DNA of 64,000 nt. Source: DATDEW01 sp046590205. GTDB taxonomy: Bacteria; Bacteroidota; Ignavibacteria; Palsa-1295. Shown here one piece after another: positions 1 to 8,836 of this stretch (position 1 is its first letter; each line of letters begins with the position of its first letter). The translations under genes were made by a program, and so were the position numbers. The notes beneath the pieces were generated by a model that was not told the origin of the DNA, did not search any database, and saw only the letters and a list, made by a program, of their open reading frames with translations. The stretch is taken from assembly GCA_046590205.1 (NCBI GenBank), contig JBKJTT010000065.1, forward strand, positions 1-64,000. The letters are read 5' to 3'.

Positions 1-646
1 CCTCAACAGCAGTTGAACCTGCTTCGCGGATATGGTAACCGCTTATCGAAATAGTATTCCACTGTGGAAGTTCTTTCGTACACCATGAGAAAATATCTGT
101 AATGATACGCATTGATGCAGATGGGGGGTAGATATACGTCCCACGAGCCGCATATTCTTTGAGAATATCATTCTGTATCGTACCGGTAATCTTCTTCAGA
201 TCTGACCCCTGCTGCTTTGCCTTTGCAACATAAAATGCAAGCAGTATGGATGCAGTTGCGTTGATGGTCATTGAGGTCGAGACCTTCTCAAGTTCAATAC
301 CATCAAAGAGTATATCGATATCTTCAAGTGAATCTATTGGCACACCAACTCTGCCCACCTCACCCATTGCCATCGGGTGATCGGAGTCGTATCCTATTTG
401 TGTCGGTAAGTCAAAGGCGACTGATAATCCGGTCGTGCCGCTTTCAAGCAAGTACCGATAACGTTTGTTCGATTCTTTTGCACTACCAAAACCTGCGTAC
501 TGTCGCATAGTCCAGAATCGTGCACGGTACATCTCGGGATAGAGACCGCGAGTGAAAGGAAATACACCCGCATCCTCATTACCATAAATACGGTTAATCG
601 GGATATTTGAGCCAGTCGTAAACTCTTCTTTGCGTAACTTCGCCAT
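1..646 (-). CDS. Methylmalonyl-CoA mutase large-subunit family protein, N-terminal part (runs off the left edge)
   Basis: Reading the minus strand from the ATG at 646 gives an open frame of 215 codons to the window edge, starting MAKLRKEEFTTGSNIPINRI. It contains family hallmarks such as the RQYAGFGSAKESN, GTTGLSVAFDLPTQIGYDSD and STSMTINATASILLAFY segments, which form the substrate-binding TIM barrel of adenosylcobalamin-dependent acyl-CoA mutases. The family interconverts methylmalonyl-CoA and succinyl-CoA. The C-terminal B12-binding domain is outside the window, so a full-length enzyme cannot be told from a split large subunit, nor from an isobutyryl- or ethylmalonyl-CoA mutase. No SD is visible before the ATG. 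The gene is divergent from the next gene, with about 200 bp between them. Confidence 0.9.
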   Translation of the reverse strand, partial: MAKLRKEEFTTGSNIPINRIYGNEDAGVFPFTRGLYPEMYRARFWTMRQYAGFGSAKESNKRYRYLLESGTTGLSVAFDLPTQIGYDSDHPMAMGEVGRVGVPIDSLEDIDILFDGIELEKVSTSMTINATASILLAFYVAKAKQQGSDLKKITGTIQNDILKEYAARGTYIYPPSASMRIITDIFSWCTKELPQWNTISISGYHIREAGSTAVE

Positions 647-842
647 CGAAAAGACGTTTATTAAGAGTATGATAACACGTATTATGGCAGAATTGAGCAA
701 GAAATAGGCATCTCTGTTATCCACATTTTCCCATTTTTACCCACAAGTCATGGAAAAATGTCGTAGATTCGTATCCGAAGAAATGTCTAACGCGAAATAC
801 TTCATGAGCGTATCAACTATGGCATCAAAGCAGTATCATAAA

Positions 843-1646
843 ATGAACAGGAAACGGCTTGGCTCGTTAGTCGTTGCTTTAGAGTTATTCATATTCATTC
901 CGATGATCATCTCATCATTCTATGGCTGTGCACATACCGTTGAGCAACAGGTCATCCATGATACTGATACGGTAGTGCAAGTTGACACAACCTTCAGAAA
1001 TGCAAATGGTCCAGCATTTATTCGATTGACGTCTTTCATTGATGGTGGTGGTCCAATACTCCTTAGAACACGTATTAATAATGTAGATTATATATTTGGT
1101 AATGCTCTATCGCAAACAGTAAAAGATTACGTACCCGTACGCAATGACACAGCATTTACGCTCTACGCAGAATATTTTAACGGTACCACAAAGTTTGAAG
1201 ATAGCATTAGTGTACCTGCGGATTCGTTCTCAGCAAACTCACTTACATCTGTCGCCCTCTTCCAAGTATCAGATGGGACAGGACCAAGCCGGCTCTACCC
1301 TTACTTTGCAAATGATTCAATGAAGAAAGTGTCTCCTGGTGAAGGGACATCTTACTTCAGATTAACGAACGGATTAGCCGATTACCCACAACCAACACCA
1401 ACAGTTCAAGTGTATATTGATGATCAGAACGGTACGCCGATTTTTACGGTACCTGTAACATATCAGGAAATACGCAATTATGTATTAATCCCATCAGGGC
1501 AGCATACTCTCTATATCAAAAGCAGTATTGATGGGCAACTGCTTTATACCCTACAAAAAACGTTCGTCAGTGGACTCTATTATACCGGGCGACTTGTTGG
1601 CAGAAAAGAGCTTGGCTCTGACCTCTTCACTATTGATACAGAGTAA
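843..1646 (+). CDS. Putative exported protein with a DUF4397-like domain
   Basis: The frame is open from 750, but the first 31 residues precede a signal-like sequence that starts at an internal ATG (843): MNRKRLG, then a hydrophobic stretch ending SSFYGCAH. I therefore prefer 843 (267 residues). The Cys after FYG could be a lipidation site, but it is a poor lipobox. The mature part is beta-rich. Its C-terminal half (YFRLTNGLADYPQPTPTVQ to VLIPSGQHTLYI) resembles DUF4397 repeats of surface proteins. The function is unknown. The stop codon abuts the convergent purF stop with no spacer and no terminator hairpin. Confidence 0.6.
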   Translation: MNRKRLGSLVVALELFIFIPMIISSFYGCAHTVEQQVIHDTDTVVQVDTTFRNANGPAFIRLTSFIDGGGPILLRTRINNVDYIFGNALSQTVKDYVPVRNDTAFTLYAEYFNGTTKFEDSISVPADSFSANSLTSVALFQVSDGTGPSRLYPYFANDSMKKVSPGEGTSYFRLTNGLADYPQPTPTVQVYIDDQNGTPIFTVPVTYQEIRNYVLIPSGQHTLYIKSSIDGQLLYTLQKTFVSGLYYTGRLVGRKELGSDLFTIDTE

Positions 1647-3257
1647 TTAGTCATCGTTGTGCTCTTGACTCATCGCTACCTCATCAATAGCAACCGGGTA
1701 ATTCCCCGTAAAACAAGCGGTACAATAATCAATTTTCTGTCCGCTTTTATCTTTATGTGGTACGCTTGCTAAAAGTTTTTCTATACTTAAATATTTAAGG
1801 GTATCAACTCCGAGTGATTTCGCTATTTGTTCTTCATTCGAATTGTGGTCGTTTGCGATAAGCTCTTCCTTACTCGGGAAATCCATGCCATATTTACATG
1901 GGTGTGTTATTGGAGGAGATGTAATTCGCATGTGGATCTCTTTAGGAGCCGCTTCACGAAGAAGTTTGACAAGTGACTTAGAAGTTGTTCCCCTAACAAT
2001 AGAATCATCCACTACTACAACACGTCTTCCGCGAAGAACACCTTTAACAGTATTAAACTTCACTTTGACCTTCATCTCGCGGTTATCTTGCCCCGGCTGA
2101 ATAAATGTTCTGCCTACATAGTGTGAGCGAATAAGACCAATCTCATACTTTGATGGATTTCCTACTTTGTTGTTCTGGCTTACGTATCCGAGTGTTGCAG
2201 TGTTAGACGAATCCGGCACATTAATAACCGTTACACGTTTACCATTACCTTCATACTCTACCGGACTTTCGGCGGCAAGGTTCTTACCAAGCTTTCTGCG
2301 GATTTTATCCACACTTTCTTCAAACACTTTTGAATCAGGTCGAGCAAAGTAGATATACTCGAAGATACAATGATGAGGAACGGGAGGATTATCAAGGATC
2401 TTTACTGATCTGACTTCACCCGTCTTGAGCGTATTCGCATCGATGATAACGATCTCATTGGGTTGGACATCTCGGATATACTCGGCATTGACAATATCAA
2501 ATGCACATGTTTCACTTGCGCCAATATAGGCATAGCTTCCGTCTGCAAGTTTCAATCTTCCGAGTGCAAGAGGACGGATTCCATGGGGGTCACGAGCCAG
2601 TACCAAAGCGTCGTCAGTCATCATACAGAGTGAGAAGGCGCCTTCTACTTTAATGAGTGCATCGCGTATCTGCTCCACCTGATCTTTTTTCTGTGATCTC
2701 GCGACAAGATGGAGAATCAGCTCACTATCAGTACCCGTTTGGAACAATGTGCCTGCATTCGCAAGCTCTTCACGTATAACTCGTGTGTTGGTAAGATTTC
2801 CATTATGTGCGAGGGCAAAGTTGCCGTTGCGGTAATTCATGTGGAAGGGTTGGATATTCTCTATCTTGCCGCTTGCGCCTGTTGTCGAGTACCTGTTATG
2901 TCCTATCGCACCGTCCCCGGCAAGCTGTTCGGTGAGTATCTTATTATCACCAAAGATATTGAGTACATGACCATGATCCTTATAGACAGAAAATGTGCGT
3001 TTTCCGCTTGACTCTTCGCGCGATGCAATGATACCTGACGCTTCCTGCCCTCGGTGCTGTAATGAGTGGAGAGCATAATAGGTAATAACAGATGCCTCTG
3101 GATGCCCATAGACGCCAACGATACCGCAGTTGGAGACGGGCTTATCTATCTCTTCGGTTGGCTTTGATCGGGTGCAGGTTTGGCAGGATACGCTATATCC
3201 TTTGGGGTCGAGAACTGATGATTGTAGTAATTCCGGGTAGTTTTTCACTCGTAGCAA
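1647..3257 (-). CDS. purF: Amidophosphoribosyltransferase
   Basis: This enzyme catalyses the first step of purine synthesis, making phosphoribosylamine from PRPP and glutamine. The 536-residue product has a class II glutamine amidotransferase domain starting at the catalytic Cys44 (CGIVGVYG) and a C-terminal phosphoribosyltransferase domain with the PRPP loop VVVVDDSIVRGTT at about 413-425. Cys297, Cys454, Cys512 and Cys515 (YCTAC) are placed like the 4Fe-4S ligands of the Bacillus-type enzyme. Cys44 must be freed by removal of a leader, and 43 residues is long compared with the roughly 11-residue propeptide of Bacillus PurF. No Met lies close to Cys44, so the ATG at 3257 is the only ATG choice; a later GTG/TTG start is possible. 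purE and purK lie about 11 kb away, not in an operon with it. Confidence 0.96.
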   Translation of the reverse strand: MLRVKNYPELLQSSVLDPKGYSVSCQTCTRSKPTEEIDKPVSNCGIVGVYGHPEASVITYYALHSLQHRGQEASGIIASREESSGKRTFSVYKDHGHVLNIFGDNKILTEQLAGDGAIGHNRYSTTGASGKIENIQPFHMNYRNGNFALAHNGNLTNTRVIREELANAGTLFQTGTDSELILHLVARSQKKDQVEQIRDALIKVEGAFSLCMMTDDALVLARDPHGIRPLALGRLKLADGSYAYIGASETCAFDIVNAEYIRDVQPNEIVIIDANTLKTGEVRSVKILDNPPVPHHCIFEYIYFARPDSKVFEESVDKIRRKLGKNLAAESPVEYEGNGKRVTVINVPDSSNTATLGYVSQNNKVGNPSKYEIGLIRSHYVGRTFIQPGQDNREMKVKVKFNTVKGVLRGRRVVVVDDSIVRGTTSKSLVKLLREAAPKEIHMRITSPPITHPCKYGMDFPSKEELIANDHNSNEEQIAKSLGVDTLKYLSIEKLLASVPHKDKSGQKIDYCTACFTGNYPVAIDEVAMSQEHNDD

Positions 3258-3357
3258 CAGGTAACAACGAACAACATGAACCGTAGAAACACCGCAATCG
3301 GCAATCGCATTCCGAAAGGATATTTTCTATCGTGAATATGTTGCTACCTCGCAATTT

Positions 3358-5154
3358 ATGGCTCACGAAGAAGAATTATTGGGGAAAGCTTACGATGGTC
3401 GACTTATGAAGCGGCTCATCGCCTATTTACGTCCGTATAAATGGCGTGTTGTAGGTGCAATCTTCATCACTATCATCATTTCCGCCCTCGGTCCGCTTCG
3501 GCCACTCCTTATAAAGATCACGATAGATGATTACATCTTAAAGAAAGATTATGATGGTTTTTATATGTTGGTCTTTCTTTTGGTGTCCACTGTCATTGTT
3601 CAAGCGTTAGTACAATACGTTCAGACCTTACTTACGCAGTGGATAGGACAAAAAACGATCTATAATATCCGTAAAGAGATATTTACGAAGCTTTCTGCGC
3701 TTTCAATGCGATTTTTTGATAAGAACCCGGTTGGGCGTTTAGTCACAAGATTAACAAGTGATGTTGAAGTGCTTAATGAACTTTTCAGTTCAGGCATTGT
3801 CATGATCTTTGCTGATATATTCGTGCTTGTTTGGATCTTTGTATTCATGTTCTCAATTGACGTCGAACTTTCATTTGCGGTGATCACTGTGTTGCCATTC
3901 CTACTTTATGGCACCTCGCTCTTCCGAAAGAAAGCACGTGAATCTTACCGGGAAGTTCGTTTATATGTTGCTCGAATGAATGCTTTCTTGAATGAAAGAG
4001 TCTCCGGCATTATAACGGTTCAGCTTTTTGGTCAAGAAAAGCGTACATATAAAGAATTTGAAAAGATCAATCGCGATCACGCTGATTCAAACATCAGGTC
4101 AGTATTTTACTATGCTGTCTTTTTTCCTGCCGTAGAGTTTTTTTCTGCAGTTGCATTTGGCCTTATCATTTGGTACGGAGGCAGCGCGATCCTCGGAAAG
4201 CCATTACATATAAAGGACGGCTTGACCGTAACAACACTCATTGCCTTTGTTCAATACACGGAAATGTTCTTCCGTCCGCTCCGAGATCTTGCAGAGAAGT
4301 ATAATATACTTCAGTCAGCTATGGCATCCAGCGAGCGAGTCTTCAAGCTTCTTGACGATGATACCATTATCTTGCAACCTGCAGAGCCAGAGAAGATACA
4401 TCGTATTCATGGCGGGATTGAATTTAAGAACGTATGGTTTGCATATAATGATGAAGACTATATATTAAAGAATATTTCCTTCAAAGTAGAGCCGGGAGAA
4501 ACGGTTGCATTTGTCGGCGCGACGGGTGCTGGTAAATCTTCCATCACGAATCTTTTAACACGGTTCTATGAATTTCAAAAAGGCGAGATACTCATTGATG
4601 GACACGATATTCGTTCTCTTGACCCGCGTGATCTACGAACCCATGTTGCGATAGTCTTACAGGATGTATTTCTTTTCAGTGCTGATGTTTTGACAAACAT
4701 TACGCTTGGCAATGAGCACATATCTGCCGAACAAGCGAAACATGCTGCGATCACTACAGGAGCAGACAGATTTATTCAACGACTCCCGAAGGGATATGAA
4801 ACAAATGTAAAAGAACGCGGGGCGATTCTTTCTGTCGGTGAGAAGCAACTTCTATCATTTTCACGTGCACTTGCATACGACCCAGCTATTCTTATCCTCG
4901 ATGAAGCAACATCAAGCATTGATACTGAAAGCGAATTGATGATCCAAGATGCAATTGAAAAACTACTTGAGAACAGAACGTCTATCGTGATCGCTCATCG
5001 CCTCTCTACGATAATGAAAGCAGATAAGATCATCGTAATGCATAAGGGGGAAATACGTGAAAAGGGGTCTCATGACGAACTCCTGCAAATCAATGGCATT
5101 TACCGAACGCTTTATGAGTTGCAATATAAGGAGCAAGAGATCACTATCGCATGA
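3358..5154 (+). CDS. Exporter-type ABC transporter, fused permease and ATPase (MsbA-like)
   Basis: The 598-residue half-transporter has an N-terminal six-helix membrane domain (about 28-320) and a nucleotide-binding domain (about 350-590). The ATPase motifs are complete: Walker A GATGAGKS at 387-394, Q-loop Gln435, signature LSVGEKQ at 491-497, Walker B ILILDE at 511-516 and switch His547. Such homodimers export lipids, drugs or peptides, and the substrate cannot be read from the sequence. The signature is LSVGE instead of the canonical LSGGQ, a change seen in several exporters of this family. The start is the first ATG, with no SD. It overlaps the following small membrane-protein gene by 4 bp (ATGA), suggesting translational coupling. 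purF is divergent, leaving a shared promoter region of 100 bp. Confidence 0.93.
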   Translation: MAHEEELLGKAYDGRLMKRLIAYLRPYKWRVVGAIFITIIISALGPLRPLLIKITIDDYILKKDYDGFYMLVFLLVSTVIVQALVQYVQTLLTQWIGQKTIYNIRKEIFTKLSALSMRFFDKNPVGRLVTRLTSDVEVLNELFSSGIVMIFADIFVLVWIFVFMFSIDVELSFAVITVLPFLLYGTSLFRKKARESYREVRLYVARMNAFLNERVSGIITVQLFGQEKRTYKEFEKINRDHADSNIRSVFYYAVFFPAVEFFSAVAFGLIIWYGGSAILGKPLHIKDGLTVTTLIAFVQYTEMFFRPLRDLAEKYNILQSAMASSERVFKLLDDDTIILQPAEPEKIHRIHGGIEFKNVWFAYNDEDYILKNISFKVEPGETVAFVGATGAGKSSITNLLTRFYEFQKGEILIDGHDIRSLDPRDLRTHVAIVLQDVFLFSADVLTNITLGNEHISAEQAKHAAITTGADRFIQRLPKGYETNVKERGAILSVGEKQLLSFSRALAYDPAILILDEATSSIDTESELMIQDAIEKLLENRTSIVIAHRLSTIMKADKIIVMHKGEIREKGSHDELLQINGIYRTLYELQYKEQEITIA

Positions 5155-5528
5155 CCAAAAATTCGCTCGTTAATAAAACAGTAGGGTGGTCGTTTACTCT
5201 GCTTGGAGTTGCCGGATTTATCCTACCAATCTTACAAGGTTTACTTTTCTTTATTGTTGGTATCCTATTTTTATCGAAAGAATATAAATGGGCATTTCGG
5301 CTTCAGCTGTGGCTACGCACGTTCCTTAATAAGTCATCGCCAAAACTTGGCAAGATCTTTGATGATGCTGAAAAATTTATAGAGAAGGAAGTCTATAAGC
5401 TTACCCATGAAAAAGGATATTTTTGGAAACGGAGTTGGGTTATTGTCCTCATCCTCGCTGTAATGGTACTGTTAGGATGGCTTATGACAATCGTATTTGT
5501 TTGGTTAAAAGACCTTATTTGGGGATAA
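5151..5528 (+). CDS. Small membrane protein, PGPGW-like family
   Basis: This 125-residue protein has an N-terminal pair of hydrophobic segments (about 10-44) with the pattern LLGVAGFILPILQGLLFFIVGILFLSKEY, split here as LLGVAGFILPIL and FIVGILFLSKEYKWA, and a third strong helix near the C-terminus (about 95-118). The arrangement matches the putative transmembrane PGPGW family, although the PGPGW loop itself is replaced (PILQG). Its function is unknown. The ATG overlaps the stop of the ABC transporter gene (ATGA), so the two are probably co-translated and may work together. Confidence 0.7.
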   Translation: MTKNSLVNKTVGWSFTLLGVAGFILPILQGLLFFIVGILFLSKEYKWAFRLQLWLRTFLNKSSPKLGKIFDDAEKFIEKEVYKLTHEKGYFWKRSWVIVLILAVMVLLGWLMTIVFVWLKDLIWG

Positions 5529-5598
5529 CAGCGAAATTTCGATGATTTTTGAACTTACTCTGCTTTTGCGCCGTTTATTTAGTCGCTATCAGCAATTT

Positions 5599-5672
<74 letters not shown>

Positions 5673-5688
5673 CGGTTTCAAAAAATAT

Positions 5689-5763
5689 GGCGGGCGTAGC
5701 TCAGTTGGTTAGAGCGCTAGATTGTGGTTCTGGATGTCGGGGGTTCGAGACCCCTCGCTCGCC
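5689..5763 (+). tRNA. tRNA-His (anticodon GTG)
   Basis: The cloverleaf has acceptor stem GCGGGCG (5690-5696) paired with 5756-5762, D stem GCTC/GAGC, and anticodon stem CTAGA/TCTGG with anticodon GTG at 5724-5726. The T arm is GGGG-TTCGAGA-CCCC. The extra G at 5689 facing C5763 is the G-1:C73 pair diagnostic of tRNA-His. CCA is not encoded. Confidence 0.95.
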
Positions 5764-5801
5764 CTTATTCTTGCTTCGGCAAGTAAACCGTTTCCCGAAA
5801 A

Positions 5802-5826
5802 CCCTCGATATACGTCGAGGGTTTTT
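5802..5826 (+). terminator. Rho-independent terminator after the tRNA pair
   Basis: Stem CCCTCGA (5802-5808) pairs with TCGAGGG (5815-5821) around a six-base loop and is followed by a run of T. It separates the tRNA transcript from gltX. Confidence 0.85.
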
Positions 5827-5861
5827 CGTTCGAGTAGAGAGTATATTCTGTCAATATAAAT

Positions 5862-7298
5862 ATGTCTGACGTAACCCGAGTACGCTTTGCCCCTTCACCA
5901 ACAGGACTTGTCCATGTCGGTTCACTCCGCACCGCGCTCTATAACTTTCTCTTCGCTCGGCATACCGGCGGTGTAAACTTACTTCGTATAGAAGATACTG
6001 ATCGTACACGTTACGTAGAAGGTGCTGTTGATAATCTGCTTCGCACAATGGAGTGGTGTGGTATCACCTTCGATGAGGGTCCTACTCAAGGCGGAGATTA
6101 CGGCTCATACACACAATCAGAAAGAACAGAACTCTATCAGAAGCATGGTGATATTCTTATCGAAGGAGGTCATGCATATAAATGTTTCTGTACTTCCGAG
6201 CGACTTGATGAAGTTCGCAAAGCAATGCAATCTCGCGGTGAACCGCCTATGTATGACCGTCATTGCCGTAACTTGACCAAAGAGGAAGTAGATGCAAAGA
6301 TAGCATCCGGACTTCCTTATGTAGTTCGTCTTCGTATTCCGCTCGGCGAGTCGATCACATTCAATGATCTTGTTCGCGGTGAAGTTACCTTTGAGTCAAA
6401 AACGATAGACGACCAGGTCCTTCTCAAATCCGATGGCTTCCCGACATACCACCTTGCAAATGTCGTTGATGATAAATTTATGAAGATAACGCATGTGATT
6501 CGTGGCGAGGAATGGCTTTCCTCGACACCGAAGCATGTGCTACTCTACCGTGCATTTGGTTGGGAAGATGTTATGCCGAAGTTTGCACATCTGCCGCTTC
6601 TTCTTAATCCGGATAGAAGTAAACTCTCGAAAAGACAGGGTGATGTGGCTGTAGAGGATTTCAAGGCACAAGGATATTTACCTGATGCTTTAGTAAACTT
6701 TGTCGCATTGCTTGGCTGGAATCCGTCTGCAACAGAAGAGATATATTCAATGGAAGAACTTATTGCGAAGTTCGAGCTTGAGAATGTCAATAAAGCTGGT
6801 GCGGTATTCGGACGCGAGAAATTAGAGTGGATGAACTCGGAATATATCCGAGCCAAGTCACCGGATGCACTTCTTACCCTCGTTCGTCCGATTGCTACAG
6901 AGCGTGGATATATCGTGAGTGACGAATACCTCACAAAGGTTATCAAACTCATGCAAGAAAGAGCTCGAAGTATAATCGACTTCGTTGACTTCTCCAAGTA
7001 TTTCTTTACTGCCCCGACCGAGTTCGACGAAAAATCTAAAGCAAAGAACTGGACACCGGAAGCAAAAGAGCGACTCGCAGAGTTGCTTCCTGTCTTCAAA
7101 GCTGATGAGCAGTGGACTCATGCCTCCATTGAAGCAAATGTCAGGAAGTATGCAGAATCAAAAGAGCTTTCAGCAGGGAAGCTCATCCATCCGCTTCGGC
7201 TTGCTGTCAGCGGTGTCGGAATGGGACCCGGTCTCTTCGAGCTATTTGAAGTCATCGGCAAAGATGAGGTGATTAACCGCATCGAGAAAGCGTTATAA
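5862..7298 (+). CDS. gltX: Glutamyl-tRNA synthetase
   Basis: This class I aminoacyl-tRNA synthetase charges tRNA-Glu, and possibly tRNA-Gln in organisms using the amidotransferase route. The 478 residues match the family length. The HIGH-type motif is PSPTGLVHVGS at 11-21 and the KMSKS-type motif is KLSKR at 254-258. The C-terminal anticodon-binding helical domain is present. The ATG at 5862 lies directly before the conserved VRFAPSPTG segment; no SD is seen. A terminator hairpin upstream separates it from the tRNAs, and a 9-bp hairpin follows 20 bp after the stop. Whether this enzyme is discriminating or not cannot be said from sequence inspection. Confidence 0.97.
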   Translation: MSDVTRVRFAPSPTGLVHVGSLRTALYNFLFARHTGGVNLLRIEDTDRTRYVEGAVDNLLRTMEWCGITFDEGPTQGGDYGSYTQSERTELYQKHGDILIEGGHAYKCFCTSERLDEVRKAMQSRGEPPMYDRHCRNLTKEEVDAKIASGLPYVVRLRIPLGESITFNDLVRGEVTFESKTIDDQVLLKSDGFPTYHLANVVDDKFMKITHVIRGEEWLSSTPKHVLLYRAFGWEDVMPKFAHLPLLLNPDRSKLSKRQGDVAVEDFKAQGYLPDALVNFVALLGWNPSATEEIYSMEELIAKFELENVNKAGAVFGREKLEWMNSEYIRAKSPDALLTLVRPIATERGYIVSDEYLTKVIKLMQERARSIIDFVDFSKYFFTAPTEFDEKSKAKNWTPEAKERLAELLPVFKADEQWTHASIEANVRKYAESKELSAGKLIHPLRLAVSGVGMGPGLFELFEVIGKDEVINRIEKAL

Positions 7299-7317
7299 GT
7301 ATTGTAATTATTATGGT

Positions 7318-7340
7318 GGGGCGGATCTTTAATCCGCCCC
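7318..7340 (+). terminator. GC-rich perfect hairpin between gltX and the MBOAT gene
   Basis: GGGGCGGAT (7318-7326) and ATCCGCCCC (7332-7340) form a perfect 9-bp stem with a five-base loop. No T run follows, so it may be a weak terminator, an mRNA-end stabiliser or a dispersed palindrome. It ends only 8 bp before the next ATG and would occlude ribosome access on a read-through transcript. Confidence 0.55.
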
Positions 7341-7348
7341 AGTAGTAT

Positions 7349-8836
7349 ATGCTCTTTAACTCGCTTCACTTTCTCATCTTCTTCCCCGTCGTTACGGCGC
7401 TGTACTTCCTCCTTCCTCATAAGTACAGGTGGGCTTTGCTGCTTGCTGCGAGCTGCGGTTTCTATATGGCATTCATCCCCGTCTATATCCTGATACTTGC
7501 ACTTACTATCGTTATTGATTACATTGCCGGTATCTACATCGAGAAGGAAACGAATCAACGTCGAAAGAAGCAGATACTTGTTGTCAGTATCATCTCAACG
7601 TGTCTTGTCCTTTTCGTCTTCAAGTATTTCAATTTTTTCAATGCCACCTTCGATTGGTTTGCTCATCTTATGGGCATGGAATACCCGGTTGAAAACCTTG
7701 CTATCATTCTTCCGATTGGTCTTTCTTTTCATACGTTCCAAAGCTTGGCGTATGTTGTTGAAGTCTATCGCGGCAAACAGAAAGCTGAAAAAGATTTCGG
7801 TATCTACTCACTTTACGTCATGTTCTATCCACAACTGGTTGCGGGTCCTATCGAGAGACCACAGAACTTGCTGTGGCAATTCAGAACACATCATCAGTTC
7901 GACTATGATAGAGTCGTCCGCGGTTTGCAACTTATGGCTTGGGGATTTTTCAAGAAGGTAGTCATTGCCGATCGCCTCGCCCCGATGGTAAATCAAGTTT
8001 ATAACGATCCTGCCGGTCATAACGGTATCGAAGCACTCCTTGCTACTGTCATGTTCGCTTACCAGATCTACTGCGATTTCTCAGGTTACTCTGATATTGC
8101 TATTGGCGCTGCACAGGTCATGGGCTTTAAACTGATGAAGAACTTCGACCGGCCGTACTATTCTAAATCTATTTCTGACTTTTGGAAACGCTGGCATATT
8201 TCGCTTTCGACATGGTTCAAGGACTACCTTTACATTTCGCTCGGCGGCAACCGCGTCGCAGTGCCGAGATGGTACTTTAATCTCTTCTTCACATTCCTTG
8301 TCAGCGGTTTGTGGCATGGTGCGAATTGGACGTTTGTAATCTGGGGAGCCTTGCACGGGTATTACCTGATCTTTGCTGTCATAACTCAATCATTCCGAGA
8401 TAAAATAAAAAATATTCTCGGCATTTCAAAAGTGAAATGGCTTGAGAAGTTGATACAAGTTGCTTGCGTCTTCATCCTCGCCGACTTTGCTTGGATATTC
8501 TTTCGGGCTAATTCAACAGGCGATGCTTTTATCATCATTGATAGAATTATCCGTGACGGCTCGCTCTTAATACAACATCTATTCTCCGGTGACTTCAAGT
8601 ATATCTCTGATATTATCAAGATGATGCCGTTCAATAAAGATGACATGATGCTTGTCGCAGTATGTATCATCGCATTGGAAGTCGTTCAGCTCTGGCAGCG
8701 AAGTGGTTCTGTACGAGATGCGCTTTACCGTAAACCGGTCTGGCTGCGATGGACGTTCTATTATGTTTTGATAGCCGCAATACTCTGGCTTGGTGCGTAT
8801 GGAAGTGAAGTACAATTCATTTATTTCCAATTTTAA
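7349..8836 (+). CDS. MBOAT family membrane-bound O-acyltransferase (AlgI-like)
   Basis: This 495-residue polytopic membrane protein has about ten or more hydrophobic segments. MBOAT hallmarks are present: YPQLVAGPIERP at about 160-171, the CDFSGYSDIAIG segment at 242-253, DFWKRWHISLSTWFKDY at about 277-293, and the presumed catalytic His323 in SGLWHGANW. Family members such as AlgI and the DltB group move acyl groups across the membrane onto extracellular polysaccharides or teichoic acids. The acceptor here is unknown. The stop directly abuts the ATG of an SGNH-like gene, the usual partnership of an MBOAT transporter with a periplasmic acyl transferase. There is no visible SD; a hairpin sits just before the start. 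Confidence 0.93.
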   Translation: MLFNSLHFLIFFPVVTALYFLLPHKYRWALLLAASCGFYMAFIPVYILILALTIVIDYIAGIYIEKETNQRRKKQILVVSIISTCLVLFVFKYFNFFNATFDWFAHLMGMEYPVENLAIILPIGLSFHTFQSLAYVVEVYRGKQKAEKDFGIYSLYVMFYPQLVAGPIERPQNLLWQFRTHHQFDYDRVVRGLQLMAWGFFKKVVIADRLAPMVNQVYNDPAGHNGIEALLATVMFAYQIYCDFSGYSDIAIGAAQVMGFKLMKNFDRPYYSKSISDFWKRWHISLSTWFKDYLYISLGGNRVAVPRWYFNLFFTFLVSGLWHGANWTFVIWGALHGYYLIFAVITQSFRDKIKNILGISKVKWLEKLIQVACVFILADFAWIFFRANSTGDAFIIIDRIIRDGSLLIQHLFSGDFKYISDIIKMMPFNKDDMMLVAVCIIALEVVQLWQRSGSVRDALYRKPVWLRWTFYYVLIAAILWLGAYGSEVQFIYFQF

